In this document: piece after piece, positions 38,999 to 47,429 of the stretch
Layout of the letters: every line of letters begins with the position of its first letter
Position numbering within the stretch: position 1 is the stretch's first letter
NCBI GenBank assembly: GCA_030682375.1
Contig: JAUXOL010000022.1
Coordinates: forward strand, 124,001-188,000
Source of the DNA: Gallionella sp.
GTDB taxonomy: Bacteria; Pseudomonadota; Gammaproteobacteria; Burkholderiales; Gallionellaceae
DNA length: 64,000 nucleotides
Reading direction: 5' to 3'
Notes under the pieces: model-generated
What the model saw: only the letters and a program-made list of their open reading frames with translations
The model's database searches: none
Told to the model about the DNA's origin: nothing
Program-made: the position numbers and the translations under genes

Positions 38999-41170
38999 TT
39001 AAAATTCCTGCGGATCGACGTCCAGCGACCAGCGCAGCTTCTGCGCGCCCGGCAGCTCGTCGATCCGCCAGGCGCGCAGGAATTGCTGCAGCGCCTTGCG
39101 CGTGTTCGCCTGAATCAGCAGTTGCGCGCGCACATGGCTGGCGCGGCGCGGCAGCGCGGCCGGCACGACGCCGAGTATCTCCACTTCCATTTTCAGCTCG
39201 ACCGCCGCGGTGCGCGCCTTGTTGAGGAAGCCGAACGCCTCGTTCTCGTCGCGCGCCTCGGCGCGCAGCATCGTCTGAAACATGAAGGGCGGAAAACCCG
39301 CCATCTGCCGCTCGGCCAACTGCGCGGCGGCGAAGCCGTCGAAGTCGTGCTGCTGCAGCGCGCGATACAGCGGATGGTCGGGGAACGCGGTCTGGATCAG
39401 CACCTCGCCGGGCTTGTCGGCGCGACCGGCGCGCCCCGCCACCTGCGCCAACTGCGCGAACAGCCGCTCGGGCGCGCGAAAGTCGCTGCTATACAGCGCG
39501 CTATCCGGGTTCAGCACGCCGACCAGCGTCAGCGCGGGGAAGTCGTGGCCCTTCGCCAGCATCTGCGTACCGACCAGGATGTCCACCTCGTTCGCGTGTA
39601 TCTGCTCGCGCATGGTCTGCCAGGCGCGCTTGTTACGAGTACTGTCGCGGTCGACCCTCAATATCCGGGCTTCGGGAAATCGCTCCTGCAAAACCTCCTC
39701 GATGCGCTGCGTGCCGCTACCGACCGGCTTCAGGTCGGCGTTGCCGCATTCCGGGCAGGCGGTCGGTACGCGTATCTGGTAGCCGCAATGGTGGCAGCGC
39801 AGCCGTCTGTCGCTCAGATGCAGCACCATCTTGCCCGCGCAATGCTTGCAGTTGGAAAGCCAGCCGCAGCCGCCGCACATCAGTACCGGCGCATAGCCGC
39901 GGCGGTTGATGAACAGCAGGCTTTGCTCCTTACGGGCGATGCGCAGCTCGATGTCGCGCAGCAGGTTCTCGCTGATGCCGTGATGCATCACCGTATGGTT
40001 CACATTGACGCAGCGCACCTGCGGCAGCGTCGCCGCGGCGAGCGCGCGCCCGGAAAGTTTCAGCATGCGGTAACGCCCGCTCTGCGCGTTGTGATAAGTC
40101 TCCAGCGACGGCGTGGCCGAGCCCAGCACGATAGGCACTTTGCTCTGGTTCGCGCGGAAGATCGCCACGTCGCGCGCCGAATAGCGCAGGCCGTCCTGCT
40201 GCTTGAACGAGCCGTCGTGTTCCTCGTCGACGATGATCAATGCAAGCTTGGGCAGCTCGGCGAACACCGACAGCCGAGTGCCCAGCACGATCTGCGCCGC
40301 GCCCGATTGCGCCTGCTGCCAGTTGTGCAGCCGCTCGCCCTCGCTCAAGCCGCTGTGCAGACTGGCGAACGACGTGTCGGGGAAGCGGCTGCGGAAATAC
40401 TGCTCGAGTTGCGGCGTCAGGTTGATCTCCGGCACCAGCAGCAGCACCTGTCCGCCGCCTCGCGCCAAGACATCGTGCATCAGGTGTACATACACCTCGG
40501 TCTTGCCGCTGCCGGTGACGCCATGCAATAAAAAGCAGGCATAACCCTCGGCCTGCTCGACCGCATCCACTGCATCCTGCTGCTCGCCGGTCAACGTATG
40601 CGCGCCGACGAGCTTGTGCTCCGCGAACGCAACGGCCTCGTCGCAATGTTCGACATAGCCTTCCTCCAGCAGCGCCTTCAGTTGCGCGCCCGCCGTCGCC
40701 GAGATGTCCTTGAGCTGCGTCAGGCTCGTCGCCCCCGCCGCGAGCCGCACGAGGATGCGCCGCTGCACCACTTTTCTTTTCGGGAAGTTTTCGAGATCGA
40801 GCGCCGCACCGATACTGCTCAAGCGATAGCTCTCGGGCGGCTTCACCGGCAACGGCTTGTCCGAACGCAATCTCGTCGGCAGCGCGGACAACACGACCTG
40901 CCCTATCGGATGGCGGTAATAGTCGCTGCAGAAACGCAGCAGATCGAGCAACTCGGGGGACAGCGGCGCGCCGTCGTGCAGCAACTGCGTCACCGGTTTG
41001 ATGCGCTCCGCGTCCATATCGGAGGTCGCGTCGCACTCCATCACCACCCCGACCATCTGCCGACGACCGAACGGCACGATCACCCGCTGACCGGGAACGG
41101 CCTGCTCCTCAGTCGAATAATCGAACAGGGACGGCAGCGGGATATCGAGGGCGATGCGAACGATGGACAT
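38999..41170 (-). CDS. priA: Primosomal replication protein N' (PriA helicase)
   Basis: A 723-residue superfamily 2 helicase that restarts stalled replication forks. The N-terminal DNA-binding domain is followed by Walker A GVTGSGKTEVYVHL, the DEEH box (IVDEEHDGSFKQQDG), and a zinc module with paired cysteines (CGGCGWLSNCKHC, CHHCGYQ, CPECGN). The helicase C domain follows with QMLAKGHDFPALTLVGV. The start MSIVRIALDIPL at 41170 is canonical. Confidence 0.96.
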   Translation of the reverse strand: MSIVRIALDIPLPSLFDYSTEEQAVPGQRVIVPFGRRQMVGVVMECDATSDMDAERIKPVTQLLHDGAPLSPELLDLLRFCSDYYRHPIGQVVLSALPTRLRSDKPLPVKPPESYRLSSIGAALDLENFPKRKVVQRRILVRLAAGATSLTQLKDISATAGAQLKALLEEGYVEHCDEAVAFAEHKLVGAHTLTGEQQDAVDAVEQAEGYACFLLHGVTGSGKTEVYVHLMHDVLARGGGQVLLLVPEINLTPQLEQYFRSRFPDTSFASLHSGLSEGERLHNWQQAQSGAAQIVLGTRLSVFAELPKLALIIVDEEHDGSFKQQDGLRYSARDVAIFRANQSKVPIVLGSATPSLETYHNAQSGRYRMLKLSGRALAAATLPQVRCVNVNHTVMHHGISENLLRDIELRIARKEQSLLFINRRGYAPVLMCGGCGWLSNCKHCAGKMVLHLSDRRLRCHHCGYQIRVPTACPECGNADLKPVGSGTQRIEEVLQERFPEARILRVDRDSTRNKRAWQTMREQIHANEVDILVGTQMLAKGHDFPALTLVGVLNPDSALYSSDFRAPERLFAQLAQVAGRAGRADKPGEVLIQTAFPDHPLYRALQQHDFDGFAAAQLAERQMAGFPPFMFQTMLRAEARDENEAFGFLNKARTAAVELKMEVEILGVVPAALPRRASHVRAQLLIQANTRKALQQFLRAWRIDELPGAQKLRWSLDVDPQEF

Positions 41171-41379
41171 AGGGCGCGATTGTCGCAGAAATGCACACGC
41201 AAGGCGCAGCAAGCGAGGAACACTGCACCAAATGTAATGGATGCGTACGGTGCGGCAAAGAGCGCATCCATCCGGATAAGATTAGCGGCATGGAACCTTT
41301 ACGGGCTTCCCTCCTCTTATCAAACGCTTGAGCTGGCTTGTTTTCGAGCACTTATCTTAAATTCTCGCGAGGCGATCAA

Positions 41380-41493
41380 ATGAAAAAGACCTATGGCAAC
41401 ATTGCAAGACTCGTTCGTTGGGCAGTAACAGGCATGGTTTCTGCGGTTATCGCATTGCCGATGTTTACGTCCATGGTTGCCGGTCACGCATAA
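41380..41493 (+). CDS. Small exported or membrane peptide, 37 residues, unknown
   Basis: A short frame starting MKKTYGNIARLVRW and ending FTSMVAGHA, with one hydrophobic helix resembling a signal or anchor peptide. GAGG lies 7 bases before the ATG. It precedes the zf-TFIIB gene by 100 bases on the same strand. Codon use and the basic-then-hydrophobic pattern favour a real small protein, but no family is recognised. The rest of 41171-41593 shows no other gene. Confidence 0.45.
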   Translation: MKKTYGNIARLVRWAVTGMVSAVIALPMFTSMVAGHA

Positions 41494-41593
41494 TATTGCT
41501 CATCGGCTAGCCATGCTCATCAGCGATGAGCATCCATCGCACGTAGATCGGGTTCCGGATTTAGGCTCAAAACTTCAATAATCAGGAGGAAAC

Positions 41594-41905
41594 ATGGATT
41601 GTCCAGTATGCAAAACCGTTAGTCTGATGATGACCGAAAGACAGGGGATCGAGATCGATTACTGCCCTCAGTGTCGCGGCGTTTGGCTGGATCGGGGAGA
41701 GTTGGACAAAATCATCGAACGCTCGATGAATGCCTCTCCCGCCACTATGGCCGATACGCATGTGCAGCCCCGCACAACTCAACACCATTCCGATCATGGT
41801 CGCCGGGATACGCACAATTACGGCCACCGAGACTCGCACAACCAGGGACATTACGGGAAGCAAAAGCGCGAGGGACTGCTGGCAAACCTGTTCGACTTCG
41901 ATTAA
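41594..41905 (+). CDS. zf-TFIIB zinc-ribbon protein
   Basis: A 103-residue protein with a zinc ribbon made by C3-x2-C6 and C24-x2-C27 (DYCPQCRGVWLDRGELDKI), the zf-TFIIB signature. A His-rich hydrophilic tail (residues 55-88) and a conserved C-terminal tail (REGLLANLFDFD) follow. The function of the family is unknown. AGGAGG precedes the ATG. It lies just before the flavin/cytochrome module on the same strand. Confidence 0.85.
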   Translation: MDCPVCKTVSLMMTERQGIEIDYCPQCRGVWLDRGELDKIIERSMNASPATMADTHVQPRTTQHHSDHGRRDTHNYGHRDSHNQGHYGKQKREGLLANLFDFD

Positions 41906-42011
41906 CGGGCATAGCAAGTGGGCCGCCCCCGGTGATAAAACTTGCCACGTCCGCTCGCTTTTGGGAATTGCATCGATGCGGGAAATATCGTTATTCGCGG
42001 GGGCTTGAAGC

Positions 42012-43256
42012 ATGACTTCACTCACTTTGCTGCTCTGGATCGCCGCTGGAATTTTGTTGCAATTGGCGACCTATCTGAGCTTTGTTTTCTGGCGACACTG
42101 GACGAATTATCAAGCCTTGCCTGAGCGTGAAGTCGGCCAGGCAGAGCAGCCGGGTGTAGAAGTCGCCGCTTCTGGATTTGGTTCGTTCCGGGTCGATCAT
42201 AAAGTCTTCGAAGACGCCGCACTATCCATTTGTTCCTTTTATCTCGTGCCGGAAAATGGGCAGCCGTTACCGCCATTTTTGCCGGGACAGTTCCTGACTT
42301 TCAGGCTCGATGTTCCGACCGCGACAGGAGAACGAGAACAGATCGTCCGCTGCTATTCCCTGTCGGATGCGCCTCGTCCTGATTGCTACCGCATCACGAT
42401 CAAACGCGTGCCTCCCCCTCCCGGCAGTGATGCGCCTCCCGGACTTTCATCCAATTACTTTCACGATCACATCTCGATCGGCAACCTGTTGCAGGTGCGA
42501 GCGCCTTCCGGACATTTTCATATCGACCGAGGGGACTCGCCGGTAGTACTCATCGCGGGCGGCATCGGCATCACGCCGATGCTCAGTATGCTGAACTGGT
42601 GTTTGACCCATCAACCCGAGCGAGAAGTCTGGCTCTTTTATGGCGTGCGCAATAGTCGGGAATTGGCGATGAATTCTCACCTGGAAAGCCTGGCCAAGGC
42701 CCATGCAAATTTTCATCTATGGGTGTGCATGAGCAACCCCATAGATGATGACGTGGCTGGCAGCGACTATCGCCACGCCGGGCGCATCGATATTTCGCTG
42801 CTACGCGCGCAGTTACCGCTCAAGCCTTACCACTTTTATCTTTGCGGCCCGGCCCGGATGCTGGAGACACTGGTCCCGGCGCTGGAGGAATGGGGCGTGC
42901 CCGACGAGCGCATCCATTTCGAGGCTTTTGGCCCGGCATCCGTTAAACGCCGTAGCGAAAAGGCTGCGGCATCCGTCGTCCAGAATGAAAAATCGAGCGC
43001 CGACATACAAGTAAACTTCTCCCTGTCCGGCAAACAACTGCCGTGGCAACCGTCGGCCAACAGTCTGCTCGAATTTGCGGAAGCGCATGGTGTCCCGGTC
43101 AATTCGGGATGCCGGACGGGAAGCTGCGGAAGCTGTCAGACGAAGCTGCGGACAGGAGAGGTCAGCTACCGCCAGCCGCCGGATTACGATCCTGAGCCCG
43201 GCACCTGCCTGCCTTGTGTTTGCACGCCGAAAACAAGTATTACCTTGGAGCTTTGA
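42012..43256 (+). CDS. Membrane-anchored flavin reductase with C-terminal 2Fe-2S ferredoxin domain
   Basis: A 414-residue protein. One N-terminal helix (LLLWIAAGILLQLATYLSFVF) anchors it. Residues about 60-310 form a ferredoxin-NAD(P)+ reductase-type module with the flavin motif R113-C-Y-S116 and the nucleotide motif GGIGITPM (183-190). Residues about 330-414 form a plant-type 2Fe-2S ferredoxin with C367-x4-C372-x2-C375 and a closing cysteine in CLPCVC. The architecture resembles NADH:acceptor reductases such as the HcpR/Hcr and flavohaem reductase group. Here it starts a three-gene redox operon with a b- and a c-type cytochrome. Confidence 0.88.
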   Translation: MTSLTLLLWIAAGILLQLATYLSFVFWRHWTNYQALPEREVGQAEQPGVEVAASGFGSFRVDHKVFEDAALSICSFYLVPENGQPLPPFLPGQFLTFRLDVPTATGEREQIVRCYSLSDAPRPDCYRITIKRVPPPPGSDAPPGLSSNYFHDHISIGNLLQVRAPSGHFHIDRGDSPVVLIAGGIGITPMLSMLNWCLTHQPEREVWLFYGVRNSRELAMNSHLESLAKAHANFHLWVCMSNPIDDDVAGSDYRHAGRIDISLLRAQLPLKPYHFYLCGPARMLETLVPALEEWGVPDERIHFEAFGPASVKRRSEKAAASVVQNEKSSADIQVNFSLSGKQLPWQPSANSLLEFAEAHGVPVNSGCRTGSCGSCQTKLRTGEVSYRQPPDYDPEPGTCLPCVCTPKTSITLEL

Positions 43257-43835
43257 ATGACGACTTCGCTTTGGCGTCAACATGTATTGCCCTTCGGCAT
43301 GATGCTAGGCTTGCTGGCGGTCGGCACATTGGCGGGCGATTATCTTCTGCACCGTTTGGGGCTGGTGTGGATAGGCCGCTACCTGGGCATTCCCGGAACG
43401 ATCCTGATTATCGTCTCGCTGGTTTATTCGCTGCGTAAACGCAAATACATCACGACGGGAAATACCAAATCCCTGCTGGCACTACACGAATTTCTTGCCT
43501 GGTTCGGCTCGTTGCTGGTGTTGATCCATGCCGGCATACATTTCAACGCCATCTTGCCCTGGCTGGCCACCGTGGCCATGGGGGTGAATGTGGTCAGCGG
43601 CATGGTAGGGAAAATACTGCTGGAGCGCTCGCGCCTTTATATTCAAGGCGTACGCGAGGACTATCGGCTGCAAGGCTTATCGTCGCCCGAAGTGGAACAG
43701 ACCATATTCTGGGATGCGGTTACGCTAGATGCCATGACCCGCTGGCGCAAGGTGCATATTCCGATTTTCATCGTCTTCGTGGTGCTTGCGCTGGGACACA
43801 TTTTCAGCATATTCCTGTTCTGGGGATGGGCATGA
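43257..43835 (+). CDS. b-type cytochrome-like membrane protein
   Basis: A 192-residue protein with about five helices. Histidines H77, H91 and H95 on the third helix (LHEFLAWFGSLLVLIHAGIHF) and H167 and H181 on the last (KVHIPIFIVFVVLALGHIFSIF) are spaced to bind one or two haems b across the membrane, as in ferric-reductase/cytochrome b561-like folds. It starts directly after the reductase stop and overlaps the octahaem gene by 4 bases. Transmembrane electron transfer is the likely role (inference). Confidence 0.78.
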   Translation: MTTSLWRQHVLPFGMMLGLLAVGTLAGDYLLHRLGLVWIGRYLGIPGTILIIVSLVYSLRKRKYITTGNTKSLLALHEFLAWFGSLLVLIHAGIHFNAILPWLATVAMGVNVVSGMVGKILLERSRLYIQGVREDYRLQGLSSPEVEQTIFWDAVTLDAMTRWRKVHIPIFIVFVVLALGHIFSIFLFWGWA

Positions 43836-44566
43836 GCAAATTCCTCAAGATCGTCATCGCCGCCAACCTGATCGTGCTCACGGCCTTGGTATTTATCTAT
43901 CCGCACCTGATGGTCGGCCCCGGCAAACTGATTCCGGGGCACACGCAATTGGAAACGAATTGTTTCGCCTGCCATGCTTCATTCCGCGGCGCCGCTTCGG
44001 AACGCTGCGTCGTTTGCCACAAACCCGTGGATATTGGTCGCCTGACTACCTTGGGAAAACCGATAGCCAAACCGCTGACCTCATCTGCGTTTCACCAGCA
44101 TCTGGTTAATCAGGATTGCGTCGGCTGTCACAGCGACCACGCCGGCGTAAAGTTATACAGACAGCGGGGGATGTTCAATCATGCGTTGCTGCAACCGGAT
44201 ACCCGCCAGCAATGCCAGAGCTGCCACAAGTCTCCTGCGGATTCGCTGCATAGGCAGATCACCGGCAATTGCACCCAATGCCACACTCAAGAGAAGTGGA
44301 CGCCAGCGACGTTCGATCACAACAAATATTTTGTCCTCGATAGCGATCACAACACGAACTGCGTGACCTGCCATGTGCGCAACGACTACAGCCGCTACAC
44401 CTGTTACGGTTGCCACGAACACACGCCAGCCAACATACGCGGCGAGCACATTGAGGAAGGTATCCGCGACTTCGACAATTGCGTCGAATGTCATCGCAGC
44501 GCCGAAGAACACGACATACGCGGCAGGGGAGAGAGTCGGGAAGGTCGCGGCGGCGATGACGATTAG
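43832..44566 (+). CDS. Membrane-anchored octahaem cytochrome c
   Basis: A 244-residue protein with an N-terminal uncleaved-looking anchor (IVIAANLIVLTALVFIYPHL) and eight CxxCH motifs: C44FACH, C59VVCH, C96VGCH, C128QSCH, C147TQCH, C177VTCH, C191YGCH and C217VECH. Extra histidines (for example H117, H163, H173) can serve as distal ligands. The C-terminus is Gly/Arg/Asp-rich. It fits the cytochrome c3/c7-like multihaem group. With the upstream genes it could carry electrons from NAD(P)H or quinol into the periplasm. The start at 43832 gives an ATGA overlap with the previous stop. Confidence 0.88.
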   Translation: MSKFLKIVIAANLIVLTALVFIYPHLMVGPGKLIPGHTQLETNCFACHASFRGAASERCVVCHKPVDIGRLTTLGKPIAKPLTSSAFHQHLVNQDCVGCHSDHAGVKLYRQRGMFNHALLQPDTRQQCQSCHKSPADSLHRQITGNCTQCHTQEKWTPATFDHNKYFVLDSDHNTNCVTCHVRNDYSRYTCYGCHEHTPANIRGEHIEEGIRDFDNCVECHRSAEEHDIRGRGESREGRGGDDD

Positions 44567-44602
44567 CCGGTCCTGTGCGCGCCTAAATGTGATCTATCGT
44601 TC

Positions 44603-45586
44603 TCAGCTTCGCGGGCAGTAGCCGGAGCCCATCGCGACCTCGTCGAACGAGTCGCAGCGGTGGATCTCGATGGTCGCATGCACGATCTCTTCATGCTGGC
44701 GCAGCTGCTCACGCACCTGCTCGGGGGTCAACGTCTTGCTCTTCGTCACGAGGCTGACCGCACAGGAATAAGACTCCTTGCCGACGCGCCACACATGCAG
44801 GTCGATCACCCGGCTCTCGGCAGTCTCGATGGCTTCCCGTATCTCGTTCACGACCGGATGATCCATTTCCCGGTCGAGCAGCACCTTGCCCGTCTCGCCC
44901 AGCAGATTCTTCGCCCAGCCCGCCACCAATATCGCGCCGACGATGCCCATCGCGGGATCCAGCCACGACCAGCCGTAGAACCACCCGCCGACCAGCGCCA
45001 GTATCGCCAGCACCGAAGTGGCCGCATCGGCGATCACATGAAAATAAGCCGACTTCAGATTCAGATCGTGATGATGCTCATGCTTCCCGTGCTCATGTTC
45101 ATGATGATGGTGATGATGGTCGTGCCCGTGATGAGCCTTGCCCAGAATCATCGCACAGACGATATTGACCAGCAGACCGACGATTGCGACAAAGATCGCC
45201 TCCCGATAATGAATCGGCTGCGGCGAAAACAGCCGCTCCACCGACCCGAAAACCATCATCGCCGCCACGCCGAGCAGGAATATCGCACTGGCGAAACCGC
45301 CCAGCACCTCGATCTTCCAGGTGCCGAAAGCGAAGCGCGGATCGTGCGCATAGCGGCGCGCCGCCGAATAGGCATAGGCGCTCAGCCCGATCGCGAACGC
45401 ATGCGAACTCATATGCCAGCCATCCGCGAGCAGCGCCATCGAGTTGAACCACCATCCAGCGACGATCTCGACCACCATCATCGCGGCGGTGATCCACATC
45501 ACCGCGCGCGTGCTCCGCTCCGCAGCAAGGTTGCCTGCATCGAACACATGGGGGTCGGTCCAGCGGGACAGATCGGGAGTACTCAT
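44603..45586 (-). CDS. Cation diffusion facilitator, DmeF/ZitB-like metal exporter
   Basis: A 327-residue CDF transporter with six helices. Metal-site residues lie on helix 2 (LLADGWHMSSHAF) and helix 5 (FHVIADAATSVLAI). A very histidine-rich loop (GHDHHHHHHEHEHGKHEH) connects helices 4 and 5. The N-terminal extension and the C-terminal cytoplasmic domain (CDSFDEVAMGSGYC) resemble DmeF exporters of Co, Ni or Fe. Specificity is inferred, not shown. It is convergent with the cytochrome genes. Confidence 0.9.
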   Translation of the reverse strand: MSTPDLSRWTDPHVFDAGNLAAERSTRAVMWITAAMMVVEIVAGWWFNSMALLADGWHMSSHAFAIGLSAYAYSAARRYAHDPRFAFGTWKIEVLGGFASAIFLLGVAAMMVFGSVERLFSPQPIHYREAIFVAIVGLLVNIVCAMILGKAHHGHDHHHHHHEHEHGKHEHHHDLNLKSAYFHVIADAATSVLAILALVGGWFYGWSWLDPAMGIVGAILVAGWAKNLLGETGKVLLDREMDHPVVNEIREAIETAESRVIDLHVWRVGKESYSCAVSLVTKSKTLTPEQVREQLRQHEEIVHATIEIHRCDSFDEVAMGSGYCPRS

Positions 45587-45954
45587 GGCTTGCTATTCGG
45601 CTGCGATTGAAAGGCCGCGACTTTAACACCAGACGGGGGTAGGCCCAAAATCGGCGAATGCCCTGGCCAGAGAAAAATGGCGCATCCGCACAGTTATACA
45701 CACTCAAGTAAAACTGAGTATAACCATGACAAAGCCCCTCCCATACAGTAGTGGCCGCACGGCTTCGGGCTTCCGATGAAGGAAGAGATCGAGAATGCCG
45801 TGCATGGCAAGGAATGGGATGTCGGGACAGGGACGGCAAGATCGAGGAAATAGAAAAAACCGACTCGATTTATTAACCCAAACTAGGCCGAAAGGCATAT
45901 TGTTTTTGGCGGATATGTAAGGCAGTATCCCGTGCGGTATATAAACTTTGGGTA
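45587..45954. other. Gene-free stretch
   Basis: No supportable gene. A short plus-strand frame at 45776-45853 (starting MKEEIENAVHGKEWDV) lacks a ribosome site. The right half is AT-rich like the following gene, so it may belong to the same acquired segment. A TATATAAA box near 45939 could be the promoter of the gene at 46005. Confidence 0.4.
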
Positions 45955-45971
45955 ATCACCAGCATGGTGAT
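45955..45971. promoter_or_regulatory. Operator-like palindrome upstream of the lone nuclease-like gene
   Basis: ATCACC-AGCAT-GGTGAT is a perfect 6-bp inverted repeat, extended by an interrupted GGTA/TACC, lying 33-50 bases before the GTG start and just after a TATATAAA box. The position suits a repressor site or a leader hairpin. No regulator gene is adjacent. Confidence 0.4.
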
Positions 45972-46004
45972 ACCTATTCATACAAATAAAATTGGGAGGC
46001 AACC

Positions 46005-47078
46005 GTGGATTTCATTGACCAACTTCGAGTGCTCGCATCGCGTATCGCGAACACGAAGGACATCATACAGACGGAGGAGGCAACCAAAAACGCAATGGTT
46101 ATGCCGCTCATCCAAGCACTTGGATATAACCCGTTCGATCCCCTGGAAGTAACCCCGGAGCTTGTCGCAGACGTAGGAACAAAAAAGGGCGAGAAGGTCG
46201 ATTACGCGATTATCAAAGATGGAAAACCGATACTCATATTTGAATGCAAGAAAGCCGGCGCCGACTTGAATATCAGTCATGCGGGGCAGCTATTTCGGTA
46301 CTTTCATGTTACATCCACAAGATTCGGTGTACTGACCAATGGCCTGATCTACAAGTTCTTCTCTGATCTGGAAGAGCCGAACAAAATGGACGAAAAACCA
46401 TTTTTTGAGTTCAACATCCTCGACTTCAAAGAGCGAGATGTGGAGGAACTCAAAAAATTTGCAAAGACTTCCTTCGACCTCGACACTATCCTGACAACGG
46501 CCAACGACCTCAAATACACTAGGGCGATTCAACAGAAACTGGCAGAGTGGATTAGCGCCCCTCCAGAAGAGTTTGTCCGGCTTGTTTCGTCTGATCTCAT
46601 TGGCAACAGGCGATTTACCCCTGCCGTTAAGGATCAGTTCACCCCGATTACTAAGCGGGCATTCGAGCAACTCATCGGAGAGAAAATAAACCAAAGGCTG
46701 AAGGGCGCGATGACGCCAGATCCAGCTCCAGTCCAAATCGAGGTGGAGCAAGCGAATCCCGCCCAATCAAATGAGCAGCTTGCTGTAACCAGCGCAGAGG
46801 AGATCGAAGGCTTCTACGCGATCAGGGCTATTTTGCATGGGGTGGTTCCATTAAAACGAGTAGTAATGCGGGATGCTCAAAGCTACTGTGCTGTACTTCT
46901 CGATGACAACAATCGGAAGCCAATTTGCAGACTACGCTTCAACAACGTAAAAAATCTACGATTAGGAATATTCAAGGAGAACAAGGAAGAGGAACTCGTA
47001 CCCCTTGAAAGCCTGGATGACATTTTCAACTATGCCGAACAACTAAAGAAAACGGTTCAATCATACGGCATAGAATAA
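46005..47078 (+). CDS. Lone PD-(D/E)XK protein resembling the type I restriction HsdR N-terminus
   Basis: A 357-residue protein. Residues 1-150 resemble the HSDR_N nuclease region, with D66 (KVDYAII) and E80-C-K82 (LIFECKKAG) forming the PD-(D/E)XK core and an upstream helix with E24/E25. There is no helicase motor, methyltransferase or specificity subunit, so it is not a complete restriction system. Residues about 180-260 form a helical segment, and the C-terminal ~90 residues form a separate small domain with many Lys/Asn. Single genes of this type are widespread and poorly understood. The GTG start is supported by GGGAGG at 45994. Moderate AT-richness suggests acquisition. Confidence 0.82.
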   Translation: MDFIDQLRVLASRIANTKDIIQTEEATKNAMVMPLIQALGYNPFDPLEVTPELVADVGTKKGEKVDYAIIKDGKPILIFECKKAGADLNISHAGQLFRYFHVTSTRFGVLTNGLIYKFFSDLEEPNKMDEKPFFEFNILDFKERDVEELKKFAKTSFDLDTILTTANDLKYTRAIQQKLAEWISAPPEEFVRLVSSDLIGNRRFTPAVKDQFTPITKRAFEQLIGEKINQRLKGAMTPDPAPVQIEVEQANPAQSNEQLAVTSAEEIEGFYAIRAILHGVVPLKRVVMRDAQSYCAVLLDDNNRKPICRLRFNNVKNLRLGIFKENKEEELVPLESLDDIFNYAEQLKKTVQSYGIE

Positions 47079-47141
47079 TTCAGCTCGCGTAGGGCGGAAG
47101 CAAGAACAATTAGGGGACAGACCACGCCTTCCTGAATCCAA

Positions 47142-47175
47142 AAGGGGCAGCTCAAGCTGCCCCTTCCTTTTAATT
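47142..47175. terminator. Strong bidirectional terminator
   Basis: AAGGGGCAGC-TCAA-GCTGCCCCTT forms a 10-bp perfect stem followed by CCTTTTAATTT on the plus strand and preceded by A-rich sequence for the minus strand. It ends the 46005 gene and possibly transcripts coming from dps. Confidence 0.75.
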
Positions 47176-47183
47176 TCAATCTT

Positions 47184-47429
47184 CGCATCCACGCATTTTT
47201 TTGGCTTCGGCATCACGCGGCGAAAAACGCCGCATGAGCCTACGCCGGAAAAACGCCAGAGCGGCAGAACACTACGTTCCGCCTACTCTTCCAGAAGGCT
47301 TCTTAACATCCAGGCGTTCTTTTGGTTCCGACATCACGCGGCGAAAAACTGCCGCATGAGTCTCCACCGAAAAAATGCGTGAGCGCAGCAGTAACCTCGG
47401 TTGCGGTCACTCTTCCAACAGGCTGCGCA
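47184..47429. repeat. Degenerate ~123 bp tandem copies of the dps 3' end
   Basis: The sequence at the dps C-terminus (GCATCCACGCATTTTTTT, beginning 47430) recurs at 47184 (identical over 18 bases) and in diverged form at 47306 (ACATCCAGGCGTTCTTTTG). That gives steps of 122 and 124 bases. Each copy is followed by a GCGGCGAAAAAC-GCCGC-like hairpin and similar flanks. On the minus strand the middle copy still encodes QKNAWMLRSLLEE plus a stop, the same ending as Dps but with different synonymous codons. The block fills most of the 328-base gap between 47079 and dps. Confidence 0.75.
47286..47327 (-). pseudogene. Remnant of a second dps 3' end
   Basis: Minus-strand codons read QKNAWMLRSLLEE followed by TAG. 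The amino acids equal the real Dps C-terminus, but third positions differ (for example TTA-AGA-AGC for Leu-Arg-Ser, against CTG-CGC-AGC). This pattern suggests the tail of a formerly functional paralogue and not a recent copy. No upstream dps reading frame survives. Confidence 0.5.

Noticed and set aside
45776..45853. Small gene (25 codons, MKEEIENAVHG...) before the lone nuclease-like gene
   Set aside because: No ribosome site, no family resemblance and a length expected by chance. Left as non-coding.
46005..47078. Type I restriction-modification system
   Set aside because: Only an HsdR-N-like gene is present, and there is no helicase domain, HsdM or HsdS nearby.
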